DNA from: Linum tenue
Lineage: Eukaryota; Streptophyta; Magnoliopsida; Malpighiales; Linaceae
Direction: 5' to 3'
Assembly (NCBI GenBank): GCA_946122785.1
Contig: CAMGYJ010000003.1
Span: 28,103,811 to 28,167,810 of the forward strand
Length of the DNA stretch: 64,000 nt
The notes beneath the pieces are model-generated. The model did no database searches. It was not told the DNA's origin and saw only the letters and a list, made by a program, of their open reading frames with translations. Position numbers and translations under genes: made by a program. Positions 21,019 to 32,929 of the stretch are shown here, piece by piece (position 1 is the stretch's first letter; each line of letters begins with the position of its first letter).

Positions 21019-24000
21019 TCACCCACTCAAGACATTCAGCAAGTCCAAGCAGTGTTGGAACTTGCCATGTGGAACCGGCTTCGTGAACATATCAGCAGGA
21101 TTATCCGCGGTGCCAACCTTCTTCACCTTAATCCTCTTCTCTGTCCTCAAGAAATGATACCTCACATCGATGTGCTTAGTCCTCTCATGGTGGACTTGAT
21201 CCTTGGCCAAGCATATTGCACTCAAACTGTCGCAATACACCACTGCCTGATCATGATGTAGACCCAGATCACCAACCAGTACCTTCAACCATATTCCCTC
21301 CTTAGCAGCTTCTGTCAACGCCATATACTCTGCCTCAGTAGTAGACAATGTCACCGCCGACTATAGAGTTGCCTTCCAGCTCACTACAGAACTCCCAAGA
21401 GTGAATACATAACCGGTCATCGATCTCCTCGTGTCAACATCTCCAGCATAGTCCGAGTCAGAATACCCAGACACCAAGCACTCTGTATCACTTCCGAAGC
21501 TAATACCCACATCAGGTGTACCCTTAAGGTACCGGAAGATCCTCTTCACAGCCTGCCAATACTCCTTCCCAGGTTGTATCATAAACCTGCTGACAACACT
21601 AACAACATGTGCAAGATCAGGTCTAGTGCATACCATAGCGTACATCAAGCTACCTACTGCACTAGCATATGGGACTCTCGACATGTACTCCTTCTCAACC
21701 TCTGATTGTGGTGCATAAGCTGAGGATAGATGAATATTTGAAGCACTAGGGGTATTTAAGGGCTTTGCGGAAGACATGCCAAACCTCGACAATATCTTCT
21801 GGATGTAGCTCTTCTGTGACAAGAAAAACTTCTTCTTCGACCTGTCCCTGTAAATCTCCATACCCAAGATCTTCTGAGCAGCTCCTAAATCCTTCATCTC
21901 AAACTCAGCACTGAGAAGCCCCTTTAACTTCTGGATATCAGACTTTGACCTCGCAGCTATGAGCATATCATCCACATACAGAACTAGATATATCATCGAA
22001 CCATCATCTGCCTTGCTGTGATATACACAACAATCATATGGACTTCTGTGGTAGCCCAGCTCAAGCATGTAACTGTCAAATCTCTTGTACCACTGCCTCG
22101 GAGATTGCTTAAGTCCATACAAGGACTTCTTCAACTTACAAACATAGTCTTCTTTTTCCGGAACCTCGAATCCTTCTGGCTGAGTCATGTAAATTTCTTC
22201 TTCCAACTCTCCATGTAGGAAAGCTGTCTTCACGTCTAGCTGCTCGAGCTCCAAGTCATAATGTGCCAATATTGCTAGTAGCACTCTGATCGAAGTATGT
22301 CTGACCACTGGTGAGAAAATCTCATTGTAGTCAACTCCTTCCCTCTGCGAGAAGCCTCGTGCAACCACCCGAGCTTTAAATTTCATGCCTTCTTTAGAAG
22401 TGATTCCATCCTTCTTCTTGTAGATCCACTTGTTTGTAACAATCTTCCTTCCCTGTGGTCGTTTGACTAGCTCCCAAGTCTGATTCCTGTCATGGGATTC
22501 CATCTCATCTCCCATTGCGGCAAGCCACTGATCAGCTTCACCACCCGAAACTACTTCTCTATAGGATTGTGGCTCTCCTGCATCCACTTCCTCAGCAACC
22601 TGAAATGAATACGCCACCATGTCCTCGAAGCCATACCTCTGTGGAGGTACTCCTGCAGTAGCTCTCTTCGGTCTACCGGAAGCAATAGACTGTTGAGCTC
22701 GTGCACTGGACTCTGAAGTTTCTGGCTCTGCAGAGACATCCTCATCATGTTGATCTTCTCCACCTTGGTGCTCAAACTCACTCTCATTGAGAGTTTGCAG
22801 CTCCACCTGCTTATCAACATTCCTGCTACCTTCAGCAACAGTAACCTTCAACATGGGGTTAAACATAGACTTCTCATCAAATATCACATTTCTACTAAGT
22901 ATAACTCGATGCTCAGAAGGTGACCAGACTCAAAATCCCTTAACTCCATCTCCGTAACCCACAAATATACCCTTCTTTGCCCTTGGGTTCAGTTTACCCT
23001 CATCCACATGATAATAAACAGGACACCCAAAAACTTTCAGTGAAGAGTAATCAGCAGGCTTACCATACCACACTTCATAAGGAGTCTTACACTCGATACC
23101 TGTGTGTGGTCCACGGTTGATCAGGAAGCACGCCATGTTTACTGCTTCTGCCCAGAATCTTCTCTCTAGTCCAGCATTAGAGAGCATGCACCGTGCTCTC
23201 TCCAACAATGTCTGGTTCATCCTTTCGGCAACGCCATTCTGCTGGGGTGTATCTCTAACAGTCCGATGACGGGCAATCCCTTCATCCTTGCAGAATTCGT
23301 TGAACTCAGAACTGCAGAACTCCAGACCATTGTCCGTTCGCAGCTTCTTGATCTTCTTACCGGTCTGATTCTCCACCAATGTCTTCCACTGCTTGAACTT
23401 CGTGAAAGCCTCACTTTTCTGCTTCATCATGAAAATCCAAGTAAATCTCGAATAATCATCAATAATAGACAGAAAATACCTGCTGCCTCCAATGGATTCA
23501 ACTCGTGAAGGACCCCAACAGTCAGAGTGGAGGTAATCTAGTATCCCCTTCGTCCGGTGGATACCCTTCTTGGGAAACTTGCTGCGATGTAGCTTCCCAA
23601 ACACACAATGCTCACAGAATTCCAAATTCTGCACCTTGTGCCCGCAAAGAAGATCCCTCTTCGATAGAACTTGCATCCCCCGTTCACTCATATGCCCCAG
23701 TCTCATGTGCCAGAGAGTGGTCATATCTTCCTGTTGAACCTGAGACGATGCAACTGCAGCAGAACCAGACAACACAGACCCTTGTAATGCATACAAGGTC
23801 CCACGCTTCACGCCCTTCAGTACCTTCCTTGAACCTTTGCAGACATACACAACTCCACCTTTTCCTTTGAAGCTGAAACCCTTGTTGTCGAGTAGACTCA
23901 AGGATATCAGGTTCTTTGTCATTCATGGAACATGCCTGACATCATTCACGGTACAGAACGAACCATCATGCGTCCGAACCTTTATGGACCTGATTCCAAC

Positions 24001-24963
24001 AACCTTGCAGACAACTCCATTTGCCATGACCACGTTACCACCATCTATCTGCTCGTAGGTTGTGAAGCAATCCCTGTTCGGAGACATATGGTATGAGGCT
24101 GCAGTATCCAGAAACCACACATCACCACGATGTGCCTTCTCATCTACAGCCAAGGCGAGATCGTCTTCAGAACTGTTGTCCACTTCTGCCACGGCAACTG
24201 AACCTTGTTTCTTTTGTTGCCCTCTTCTCTTGGGACAGTTGTACTTCCAATGCCCCACTTCCTTACAGTTGTGACAAGCATCACTTGGCTGTGGACCGGG
24301 ACCCTTGGAATTCTTGCTCGAATTCCCTTTACCAGATTTCTTCTTTCCCTTTCCACCTGTAACAGCCAAACCCGATGCCTCACCACCTGTACCAGATCCG
24401 GACGCCTTATGTCTGATCTCTCTCGTATGAAGAGCAGACCTGACATCCTCCAACGACACGCTTTCTTTACCAGCAATAAAAGAATCAACGAAATTCTCAT
24501 ATGAACTCGGCAAAGAAACCAGCAGGATTAGGGCAGCATCCTCGTCATCAACTTGAACATCTATATTACGCAGGTCCAGCAAAATAGAGTTAAGCTGTTC
24601 GAGATGTTCCCTCAAAGGCGTACCTTCTTGCATCCTCAAGCTGAACAACCGTTGCTTGAGATGCAGCTTGTTGGTTAGAGACTTAGTCATGTACAGACTC
24701 TCTAGTTTCAACCACAAGCCCGCGGCAGTCTTCTCAGCAGCGACTTCAATGATGACGTCATCAGACAACGATAGCATGATGGTCGAGTGGGCCTTCTCCT
24801 CCAGGGTATTCCACTCATCGTCATCGACTGCTGCCTTCTTCTGTTTCGCAGACAGCGGCCACCACAGCCCTTGCTGTTTTAATAAAGCCTGCATCTTGAT
24901 CTGCCATATAGCGAAGCTGTTCTTCCCCGTGAACTTTTCGATCTTCATGTTCACCGACGTCAT
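21019..24963 (-). pseudogene. copia gag-pol polyprotein with three in-frame stops
   Basis: A single frame of 1315 codons has premature stops at 23925-23923 (TGA), 22932-22930 (TGA) and 21363-21361 (TAG), with no frameshift. The order is: gag (from about 24963) with the zinc knuckle CHNCKEVGHWKYNC; protease motif DTAASYHM; GAG-pre-integrase HMRLGHMSERGM; integrase with LHSDCWG, IIDDYSRF and an NGVAERMNQT region; reverse transcriptase with VDVKTAFLHG-type and YVDDMLIAA motifs; RNase H with [10 protein letters not shown] and [10 protein letters not shown]; natural end at 21019. The element could not make full-length Pol without readthrough. Confidence 0.95.
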
Positions 24964-25016
24964 TCTTCTGAATCGAAAACCCTAGCCTGATTTCCAACCG
25001 CGGCTCTGATACCACT

Positions 25017-25340
25017 TGTTATAAAACGCGCTGCTACGGATCGGGAAATCGCCGGAATCGACAAAGCAAGAATACGAAAGCGAGAATCGAAAACACGACA
25101 CACGATTTATGTGTTTCACTAACACGATGTGTGTTAGCTACGTCCACGGGCGAGAGAGAGCCAGTTTCACTATATCGAGGAGATTACAGATTACAGAGGA
25201 GTATGAGAAGTATTTATAGTACTTCTCCATGTGGGTCTAAACCTAATCCAATCTGCCAAAGGAAACGGTTACAGACCAGGCCCAGAGACCCCCGATTACC
25301 AATCGTAGCGGCTGATAGTCTGATTCAAGTCATATCAACA
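25017..25340 (-). repeat. 5' LTR of the copia element
   Basis: It is followed on the minus strand by a 12-base initiator-methionine tRNA primer site at 25014-25003. It contains a TATTTATAG-like core on both LTRs that could be the promoter. Confidence 0.93.
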
Positions 25341-25345
25341 TGTAA

Positions 25346-25726
25346 TCAGTGAACTTGACCTGAAAATTTAACTTCATGCTCTCGGTTTGTATAGGATGAG
25401 GAGGTGAATGTTTTCTCATTTTGTTACTATCTTTGAGTAGTTTCTCAATAAAACATTCCAAAAAATCTAGCTTTCTCGCAATAGATAACAATAAAGTTAG
25501 AGTATACAAATATTGTATACAACTCTCATAAATCTATAAAATAACAACATTTGAGATACATTATTTGGTCAAAAACTTTACGTTTTAGTGGGTACGTTGT
25601 TTTCTCTCTAACGATGGAACTTGAAGTTAAAAACAATAGAAGAGTAGAGTAGACTATTACCTAAATACTATTGTTTTTATGTTGTTGTACAATTCTTATT
25701 AAATTACTCATCATAGTCTTTGGCAG
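25346..25726. other. Unassigned AT-rich sequence
   Basis: No gene, repeat boundary or motif is recognised. Confidence 0.2.
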
Positions 25727-26040
25727 GTGACACATTTGGTCACTGAGATTACTAAATAATGTCATGTTTAGTCACTAGAAAAATAATAATATCAATTTTG
25801 GTCACCCGAATTACTGAAACATGTCACATTTAGTCACTCTCTGTTAATCTCGAATTACTTTTTTTTTATGAATGTCACTCGAATTACTGAAACATGTCAC
25901 ATTTAGTCACTCTCTGTTAATGGACGGAGGCTAACGAGAGAGTGACTAAATGTGACATGTTTTAGTAATTCGAATGACAAAATGACTAAACATAACACGA
26001 TTACTTAGTAATCACAGTGACCAAATGTGGTATTTAATCC
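25727..26040. mobile_element. Foldback MITE
   Basis: The left arm ACACATTTGGTCACTGAGAT and the right arm ATCACAGTGACCAAATGTGG are inverted complements, and inner arms ACATGTCACATTTAGTCACT and AGTGACTAAATGTGACATGT pair as well. A segment containing CGAATTACTGAAACATGTCA is duplicated in tandem (about 25808 and 25878). Confidence 0.65.
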
Positions 26041-26272
26041 AATGAGATATAGTCCGCTAAATTTGCGAGAAATTGAAAATCCCTTAACTATCGCTCTTGA
26101 GGTTTGTGCCGGCTATAACTAAAGGAGGTTATGCACCAAAATTCCGTCCATTTTACTTGACTGTTTGAATATTCGTAGTGAGACAATGTATTGTTAATAA
26201 GGTGATTCTCCAAGGTGAATATATTTTTTAGGTGTAGAATCAATAACATAGTACTCAATAGCATAGTATGAA

Positions 26273-27719
26273 TGATAATACCGTATTTGCACATGTTTGC
26301 ATCCTCGTTTCTTGATCATTTTGGCTTGAGTTTTTGCTTTCTTGGAGTATTTTACGCTAGGTTGTGTTCCTTTGTCACATTTCAGGTCCTAGCATGTAAA
26401 TTGAAGCATATGCGCAAGTTTCAAGTCAATCGGAGATCATTTGGCAATTCGGGAGAAGAAACACGAGCATGACCTGAGGAAGAATGGACTTCTAACTCAT
26501 ATTATGGACAAATAATCATGGAATCTTGTTATGAAAAGAAAGAGGACGAGACTACGAGCGTTTGGGATTAAACGGTGACTGATTCGGAGTCCGGTTGAGG
26601 GAGAAACGAAGAATTAAACAGGAGCGGAGGAAGAAATACGGGCAGGAGAAATACGACCGTATTTTCCCTCCCATGCCCGTATTTTCACTGCCGAGAGGAG
26701 CCTTGGATGCGCTGAAACTTAACCAAAACGCGCGTTTTGGGCAAAATACGGGCAGGGAAGAATTATGACCGTAATTTAGCCCGTATTTCGCCCAGAATCG
26801 GGTTTTTGAGGCAGATTAGAGCCAAAGGTGAGGGAATCGAGTTTCGGAGCAAAAAACAGAGCTTTAGAGAGAGAAAGTGCTAAGAACAAACCCTAGGAGC
26901 TATTTGGAGTGGATTTCTTGCCATTGAAGCCCAGATTGCATCCCCAGGAGTGAAGATCGACATCTCAGAGCAGATTATCCCCATCTTTATGAGTATGACT
27001 GCTTTGATTTATGTTTTCCTCTCTCTCTATAGATAGAACCTTCTCTCACTTGGGTATGAAGAACCCTAGTTCCATGTGTTAGGAATCTTGATTGTAATGA
27101 CTTTGGATTGATATACTGATTGATTTTAATCGATTGATGCATGATTCATTGAGTCAATTGAAACCTGATCATCTTTTCTTGATTTCTGCTGCAACCTGAG
27201 ATAGATAGAATCTGATTAGGTTGTTAGAGCTTCATCAATCGGTAGTGGTAGATTGGTTATACGAGAGTTAATCGATTTACTGCTTTGTACTGGAACCCAA
27301 TTCCGGTAGTAGAGTTCTGTTCTTATTGCCTCAGCAGTTTATCCCGGTGAAGGTTAGTCGCCTGCCGGTTAGCCTGCCCGAGAGGGCTTGGTCAGCTTAA
27401 GAGATTCCAACCTACTGTCGGATCTTCCGCAGTTTAATCAACAGTTAATCAACCCAGGGTAATTACAAACTTGACCTAACTAAGGAGCTAGGGGGACTCA
27501 TTCTCGAGTGGCTCTTCCCTTGCTAAAGAACTTTGAACCATTTCCTGCTTTCTTACTGCTTTTAGTTAAAATCACGATCACTCGACTTAGTTTGCTAGAT
27601 AATCACGGAGTAGGCAGTAGATCTAGACCCCAGGTTGATAAATAGAACTTGCCACTATTCTGCATTTCTGGACTGCGATTACACTTGGTCGCAGTTTGGT
27701 GTTGTGTTTTAGCGTGTCA
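26273..27719 (+). mobile_element. Solo LTR (Athila-like), 1447 bp, with perfect TSD
   Basis: The unit starts TGATAATACC and ends AGCGTGTCA. ATGAA is present at 26268-26272 and 27720-27724. It shares start and end landmarks with the solo LTR at 3630-5420 and with the LTR remnants at 2440-3017 and 5936-7996. It holds a cluster of inverted AATACGGGC/GCCCGTATT words at about 26635-26805. There is no internal domain. Confidence 0.85.
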
Positions 27720-27724
27720 ATGAA

Positions 27725-28431
27725 TTAACTTAAAAACTCATAATAATACTGAAGCAATTATAACACAAAAAGTAACATGTTAGTGTCTAAGGAAGTTTTG
27801 ATAAAAATTATCATCGCACTAATATAATTCTCTCACTAATATTTGATCAAAATGAAGCAAAGTGATGAAAAAAGAAAGCAGATGTAGTTACCTGTTTACC
27901 GCTATGGTAAAAGAAAACTATACAAACTATCGAACTATTGTTTCTAAACTTCGAACTTCTAGTCTCTAGATAGAGATTGTGACCTACATTTCATCACTCT
28001 AAGAGAAAACCAATACACCATTATCAATTCTCATTAACGCGTTGATTTTCTATTTTGTACGTGTTTTACATAGTTAGTAAAATACGATACGATTATGTTA
28101 TGTATACAATACATGTAGATATTTTACTTCGTCTATAAACTAATGTTACATCTAATAATACGTTAATATTCATCAAATATGTGAAATTTTTTATTTTAAA
28201 AATTAATATAGGTATAAATAATATTCAATTTAAAAATTTATTTTATCAAATACGAGTATTAAACGTATTATATAGATTTTATGCGTGTTTAATACGGGAG
28301 CCACCAAATGAACGGGAAATAATATAACGGTTTGATAATAATATGGAAACAAAAGTTTTAAACGTCTAAAATATGGACATTCATTTATATACATATTAAA
28401 TGAAGTATTTACTAACAATGTTGACTGGTAT
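27725..28431. other. Unassigned AT-rich spacer
   Basis: Very AT-rich with no coding potential. No bounded element is recognised. Confidence 0.3.
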
Positions 28432-29045
28432 TGAAATATGAGGCCATTTTATACCAGTCTATACCATATGGTATTGACTGGTATTGAAATAAGAGCATAC
28501 CTATGGTTTGTAAAGCGTACCATGGTGGTATGACACAAACCAAAACTGTAGGATGATTGAATACATGATAGTAGAAGTATATTAATTGTCATTTACGACT
28601 TTTAACATTGTATACCATAAGATACCATAAGATACCACTCCGTACCAGGGTGGTATTGTATGGTATTGTGTGGTATTTTTTTGTCTTGTAATTTGTTCAC
28701 CCAACAATTTGTAGATCCAATAGATCATGATGAACTCGTCCCTGCTGTGCAAACGTTTTCAAAAACGAATTAAAAACGAAGAAGATACCATATGGTATGC
28801 AGTTGGTACCGAGAGGCCATAATTTTTTTTCCTCAAAAAATATTGAAAATTGATCTCATTTTGTAGAGCACGATGAACTCGTTCCATCTGTGCAAAAAAA
28901 ATTAAAATCCGAGTTAAAACGAAAAAGATATGAGTCAATTAAGAAAACTAGTAAAAATAAAAATGACCATTAATTATTCATCCTTAGATCTGGATTTTCT
29001 AAATGAAGGGTTCAGATTTGGTTATTGATGGGTGAATGACTTGAG
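28432..29045. mobile_element. Foldback MITE, palindromic-word family, copy B
   Basis: Homologous over about 600 bp to the reverse complement of 1400-2030, with ATACCATATGGTAT palindromes at about 28461 and 28784, CTGGTATTGAAAT near the left, and GAGCACGATGAACTCGTTCC followed by TTAAAACGAAAAAGATATGA at the right arm. Non-coding. Confidence 0.6.
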
Positions 29046-30459
29046 CCACTAGACCTAGCTAAAATTAATAATACAATAATTGATTAACTAAAATTAATAA
29101 TATATTAATTGGTTTTAATAAAGTTAACAACGAAATCCTTGTTAGCAACGAAATCTTTTTTCAATTAGTATAATTAACAAAATCTTTTCTTTCGATTTCT
29201 ATTAATTAAAAGGATAAAAATATTAAAAAAAACAAAAATATCCTTCCTGGTAATGACCCCAAACTGCTTCCTCCTCTCCTCCAAACTGCAGCTGGTTCAT
29301 CTCATCCGAACTCTCTATCTGGAAATGACCACAGCCTTTTCTCTTCCGGCTGATTCACAATCATCAAAATATTCTTCCTATGACATCAGATCTGTTTCCC
29401 ATTGTCTGAACACACGGGAACCTCAAACAAACTCAGAATCCTCGATCCTCCCCCGTCAAAATCTTGTGTTAGTTCGTTCTTGTTTCTTACTTGTCCACCT
29501 AATCCGATCCCCATGTAAATTCTAGTCATGGAAGCAGCAGGAGGTGGAGGGTTCAATGTCGTTGAGGATGTGGTGGAATTTCGAGAATGCAGGAGGAATC
29601 ACGCCCCAACCCCCCCAACCACCCAAACCCATATCTGCATTTTCAGAGGGTTTCGGTAGGGTGGGATTTCTACTTTAATTTCTAGGGCCAACCCCATCTT
29701 CGGCCGCCCAAACCTAGAACTCAAGGACGGGATCTTCGGGTGCACGAACAATGGCGGCAAAAACTGAGGAAAAAAGTGAAGTGACATTCATTTTCTTCTC
29801 GAGTTCCCTCACCATCGTCGGATCCTCCTTCATCACCCGATCTCATAGATTCTGTACAACAGATGCACCCTGAAAATCCCAGTAAGGTTGTGGGTGGGAG
29901 ATCCTCTGCCTCAATTTGGAGTCATGCTCGGACATCGATTTCTTTATTGACGGTGAAAACAGGAGGAAGAAAATTGTGATTTTGTTTGTCTTCATTGTGA
30001 TTTCCACAAGCAAGCACGAGATTAGCTGAAATTCGACATAACAGTTTAGAGAAACCCTTCCAAATTCGAGAAAATGTGCAGCAGGCAGCTGCTGTCGCAG
30101 AAATTTGAGCAAGAAGCTCTTACTATAGCTAGCTGTATAGCTAGTGAGGCCCAGCAAGCGCGTCGACTTGAATCCAAGAATGGAACCTGTGTTGTCCATC
30201 CATGCGCGTCATCTGCCATATTATATAATAGAATCTGCTGCTTGCTTCCTGTATCGGCATGGCAAGTTGGCAACCAATTAAGCAAGCATGGGATCGTCTC
30301 ATCCTCACGCCATACCATAACACTTGCGTTTTGGTATTGGTATTGGTATCTCCCTTTTCACTTTCCCCCTCTCTCCCTCTCTGCAGCAAAACAATCCCGA
30401 ACAGCAGAGAAGAATCAATCCATTCTTCTACTCCGATTCCCCTGTTCCCTCTCTTCCTC
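29046..30459. other. Unassigned region upstream of the peroxidase
   Basis: AT-rich to about 29250, then more GC-balanced with scattered short open frames. An ATG at 29528 opens a short glycine-rich frame (MEAAGGGGF) that soon loses coding character. A CT-rich stretch at 30360-30460 fits a promoter or 5' UTR. No gene is called. Confidence 0.25.
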
Positions 30460-30466
30460 TATATAC
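30460..30466 (+). promoter_or_regulatory. Candidate TATA box of the peroxidase gene
   Basis: TATATAC lies 108 bp upstream of the ATG at 30574, after a CT-rich tract. The distance would give a 5' UTR of about 75-80 nt. Confidence 0.4.
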
Positions 30467-30573
30467 ATGTATGCCCCAATGAAGAGAGTTGCAGAGTCGG
30501 CATGGCATAACTACCAACCAACCAACTCACTCACTCCAACTTATTATTCTTCCTCGACCTGTCCTGTCCTCCG

Positions 30574-32101
30574 ATGGCAGCAGCAACTGGGCCGGTGGTG
30601 GATGCAGACTACTTGAAGGACATCGACAAGGCTCGCCGCCGTCTTCGCGCTCTCATTTACGCCAAGCAATGCGCTCCCATCATGCTTCGCTTAGCGTACA
30701 TTTTCTCCTCTCTTTTTCCTACACTATATATATCTCTACTCTACGTATTCTCTCCTTCCTAATTATATTCTGGATGTTTACGGTGAAAACCAACCAACCA
30801 ACAAATTGAACAACACAAGATGGCATGATGCGGGGACATACGACGCCAAAACAAGGACGGGAGGTCCGAATGGCTCGATCCGGGGCCGGAACGAGCTGTC
30901 TCACGCCGCCAATTCTGGATTGAACACGGCCATTGACTTCTGCGGTCTCCTTTCTTCTCCCTCCTTCCATACTTGATTAATTTGCTTCCGGCTGGCTCAT
31001 GGGTTGTTTCTCATTTTTTACAGAAATAGTCAAGTCCAGGCATCCCAGGATCACCTACGCAGATCTGTACCAGGCAGGCAACATTATTTGTTCAACTTGT
31101 TCTTTTACCGTCACTGTGTAACAGTTTTTCGCCTTTTACTAATTTGGGTTTCCTTTCCATCGTTGGTTTGCTGTGCGGGGAGGCACATAAATAGCTTGCA
31201 GGGGTTGTTGCAGTTGAGATCACAGGGGGTCCGACAGTTGACTTTGTTCCAGGCAGAAAGGTCCCAACGAAATAACTGTCTTTCTTCGTGTATTGTCTCT
31301 TCTCTTTCTCTCGTTTATACATCTTTGACATAATCAAATTAGGACATAAGAGATTCCCCTGAAGAAGGCCGGCTTCCCAATCCAACCCAAGGTCCTTCCC
31401 ACCTCAGGGATGTCTTTTACAGAATGGGACTTTCAGACAGAGACATTGTTGCACTCTCTGGAGGCCACACTTTGGTAGCTATTAACCCAAAATCCCTCGT
31501 CAAAATCCTACAAGCAAACGACCCCTAAATCACTAACTCTTGGTTACGTTTCACAAATTTTGTCCAGGGAAGAGCGCACGCAGAAAGATCAGGTTTTGAA
31601 GGTCCATGGACCAAGGAACCATTCAAATTTGATAACTCTTACTTTGTGTAAGCAAAAAGCACAGAATCTTTCACTCCCTATCAATTTTAGCAACAAAATT
31701 GCGAGCATTGACTGTTTGTTTGATCCTGCAATTCATTCAGGGAGCTGACAAAAGGAGAATCACAAGGACTGCTAAAGCTCCCCACTGACAAGGCTCTTAT
31801 GGAAGATCCCAAGTTCCGCGAATTAGTCCTTTTATATGCCAAGGTAACTAACTAGCTGCTGATACCTACTTACTGCTCATCCATCATGTACTGTTTTGTA
31901 TTGCCCAGTTCCACTTCAAGAGCCATTCTTTCGTTCAATTATGCTTTACAGGATGAAGAAGCATTCTTTGAAGACTATGCACTGTCACACAAAAAGCTGT
32001 CGGAGCTGGGGTTTTCCTCAGCAGCCTGGACCAAGCTTCGAGCATTGCTTTGGCTCCAACATTTGAAGGCTTTGTTGGGTTTCACTAGGCGTGCCAAGTG
32101 A
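30574..32101 (+). CDS. APX: Ascorbate peroxidase, peroxisomal/cytosolic class, eight exons
   Basis: The exons are 30574-30695, 30820-30944, 31024-31073, 31195-31260, 31343-31474, 31568-31647, 31741-31843 and 31952-32101: 828 nt, in frame, 275 residues. The enzyme reduces H2O2 with ascorbate. Key residues are present: distal Arg39, Trp42 and His43 (MLRLAWHDAG); proximal His163 (ALSGGHTL); Arg172 for ascorbate; Trp179 and Asp208. [17 protein letters not shown] and [16 protein letters not shown] resemble the peroxisomal (APX3/APX5) branch more than cytosolic APX1. After SELGF the tail [20 protein letters not shown]...TRRAK replaces the usual membrane anchor. It is moderately hydrophobic with a basic end, so location is uncertain. 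The intron after exon 3 seems to start with GC; the others are GT-AG. Confidence 0.9.
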
Positions 32102-32929
32102 GCTAACAACTGCTGAGCTGCTGGATTCAATGAAGAATGTTCAAAATTCTACTCCTTTTCACCAGTAGCATTCTCTACAAAAAATAACCAAAACAATGGA
32201 ATGAACAATCAAGGAAGAAACATTTGGTGTTTTTATTATCGAAAACAGAGATTTTCCCTTCCATGATAGATAATAGTATGAATGGTGGAGGCTGGGAAGC
32301 CTTTGTAAATCTTAAAAGCTTGGTTCGCACTTCCCTACCTCTCTCTCTCTCTAAATCAATCAATTAATTAAAAGATGGTGGTCGATGAGAACAAGTTTAT
32401 CTTCTCCCTCTTAAAACTTAAAACTGGTCTTCTTCAATAGTAATTCTCCCTACACACTATGGGTCGACCTTGAGAGCTTCTTCACTTGGGTTTAGTCAGG
32501 GAGACCTCTTTCTCAAGGATTATGGGTTGGCCTCGAGTGTACAATATGGATTTGGGCCCCATTATTATCAGACTCGCCTGATACTTCGGGGTGGACACCA
32601 CCATTTCAATAGAGGTGGGTCGAACATAGATATTTTCTGTGCTGACGCTCCACCATATGAGGCTAATTCACCTCGAGCGAGGCATCAAGTACATCGATGG
32701 TCTCCAACCTTCTGCTTTGTTCAGGCCAGTAGTGAAGGCGGCACCAGAGCCACCATGGAGAGTACCACCACCATCAACACGCCATCATGGCCACTATGGG
32801 GCTTCATCATCAATCGGAGCAGGACCATCTTCTTCCTTGAGCGACCTAGAGACACACGTCTCTGCCTTTGAGGGCCAGTTTTCCGGTGTATCATCCCAAA
32901 TCGCATGAGAGTGAGATGCCTGACTGATA
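32102..32929. other. 3' flank of the peroxidase and unassigned coding-like stretch
   Basis: The first 250 bp probably include the 3' UTR. The open frames at 32470-32908 overlap in two phases, show no family motif, and may belong to a decayed retroelement. Confidence 0.25.

Larger units (their letters stand above)
20601..25340 (-). mobile_element. Full-length Ty1/copia retrotransposon
   Basis: The 324 bp LTRs are at 20601-20924 and 25017-25340. Each is TG...CA on the strand shown, and they differ at six sites (about 1.9%). TGTAA flanks the element at 20596-20600 and 25341-25345, an exact 5 bp target duplication. Minus-strand order: 5' LTR, primer site TGGTATCAGAGC (25014-25003), gag-pol, polypurine tract GGTGGAGATT (about 20934-20925), 3' LTR. 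The pol order (protease, integrase, RT, RNase H) is that of copia. Confidence 0.95.
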
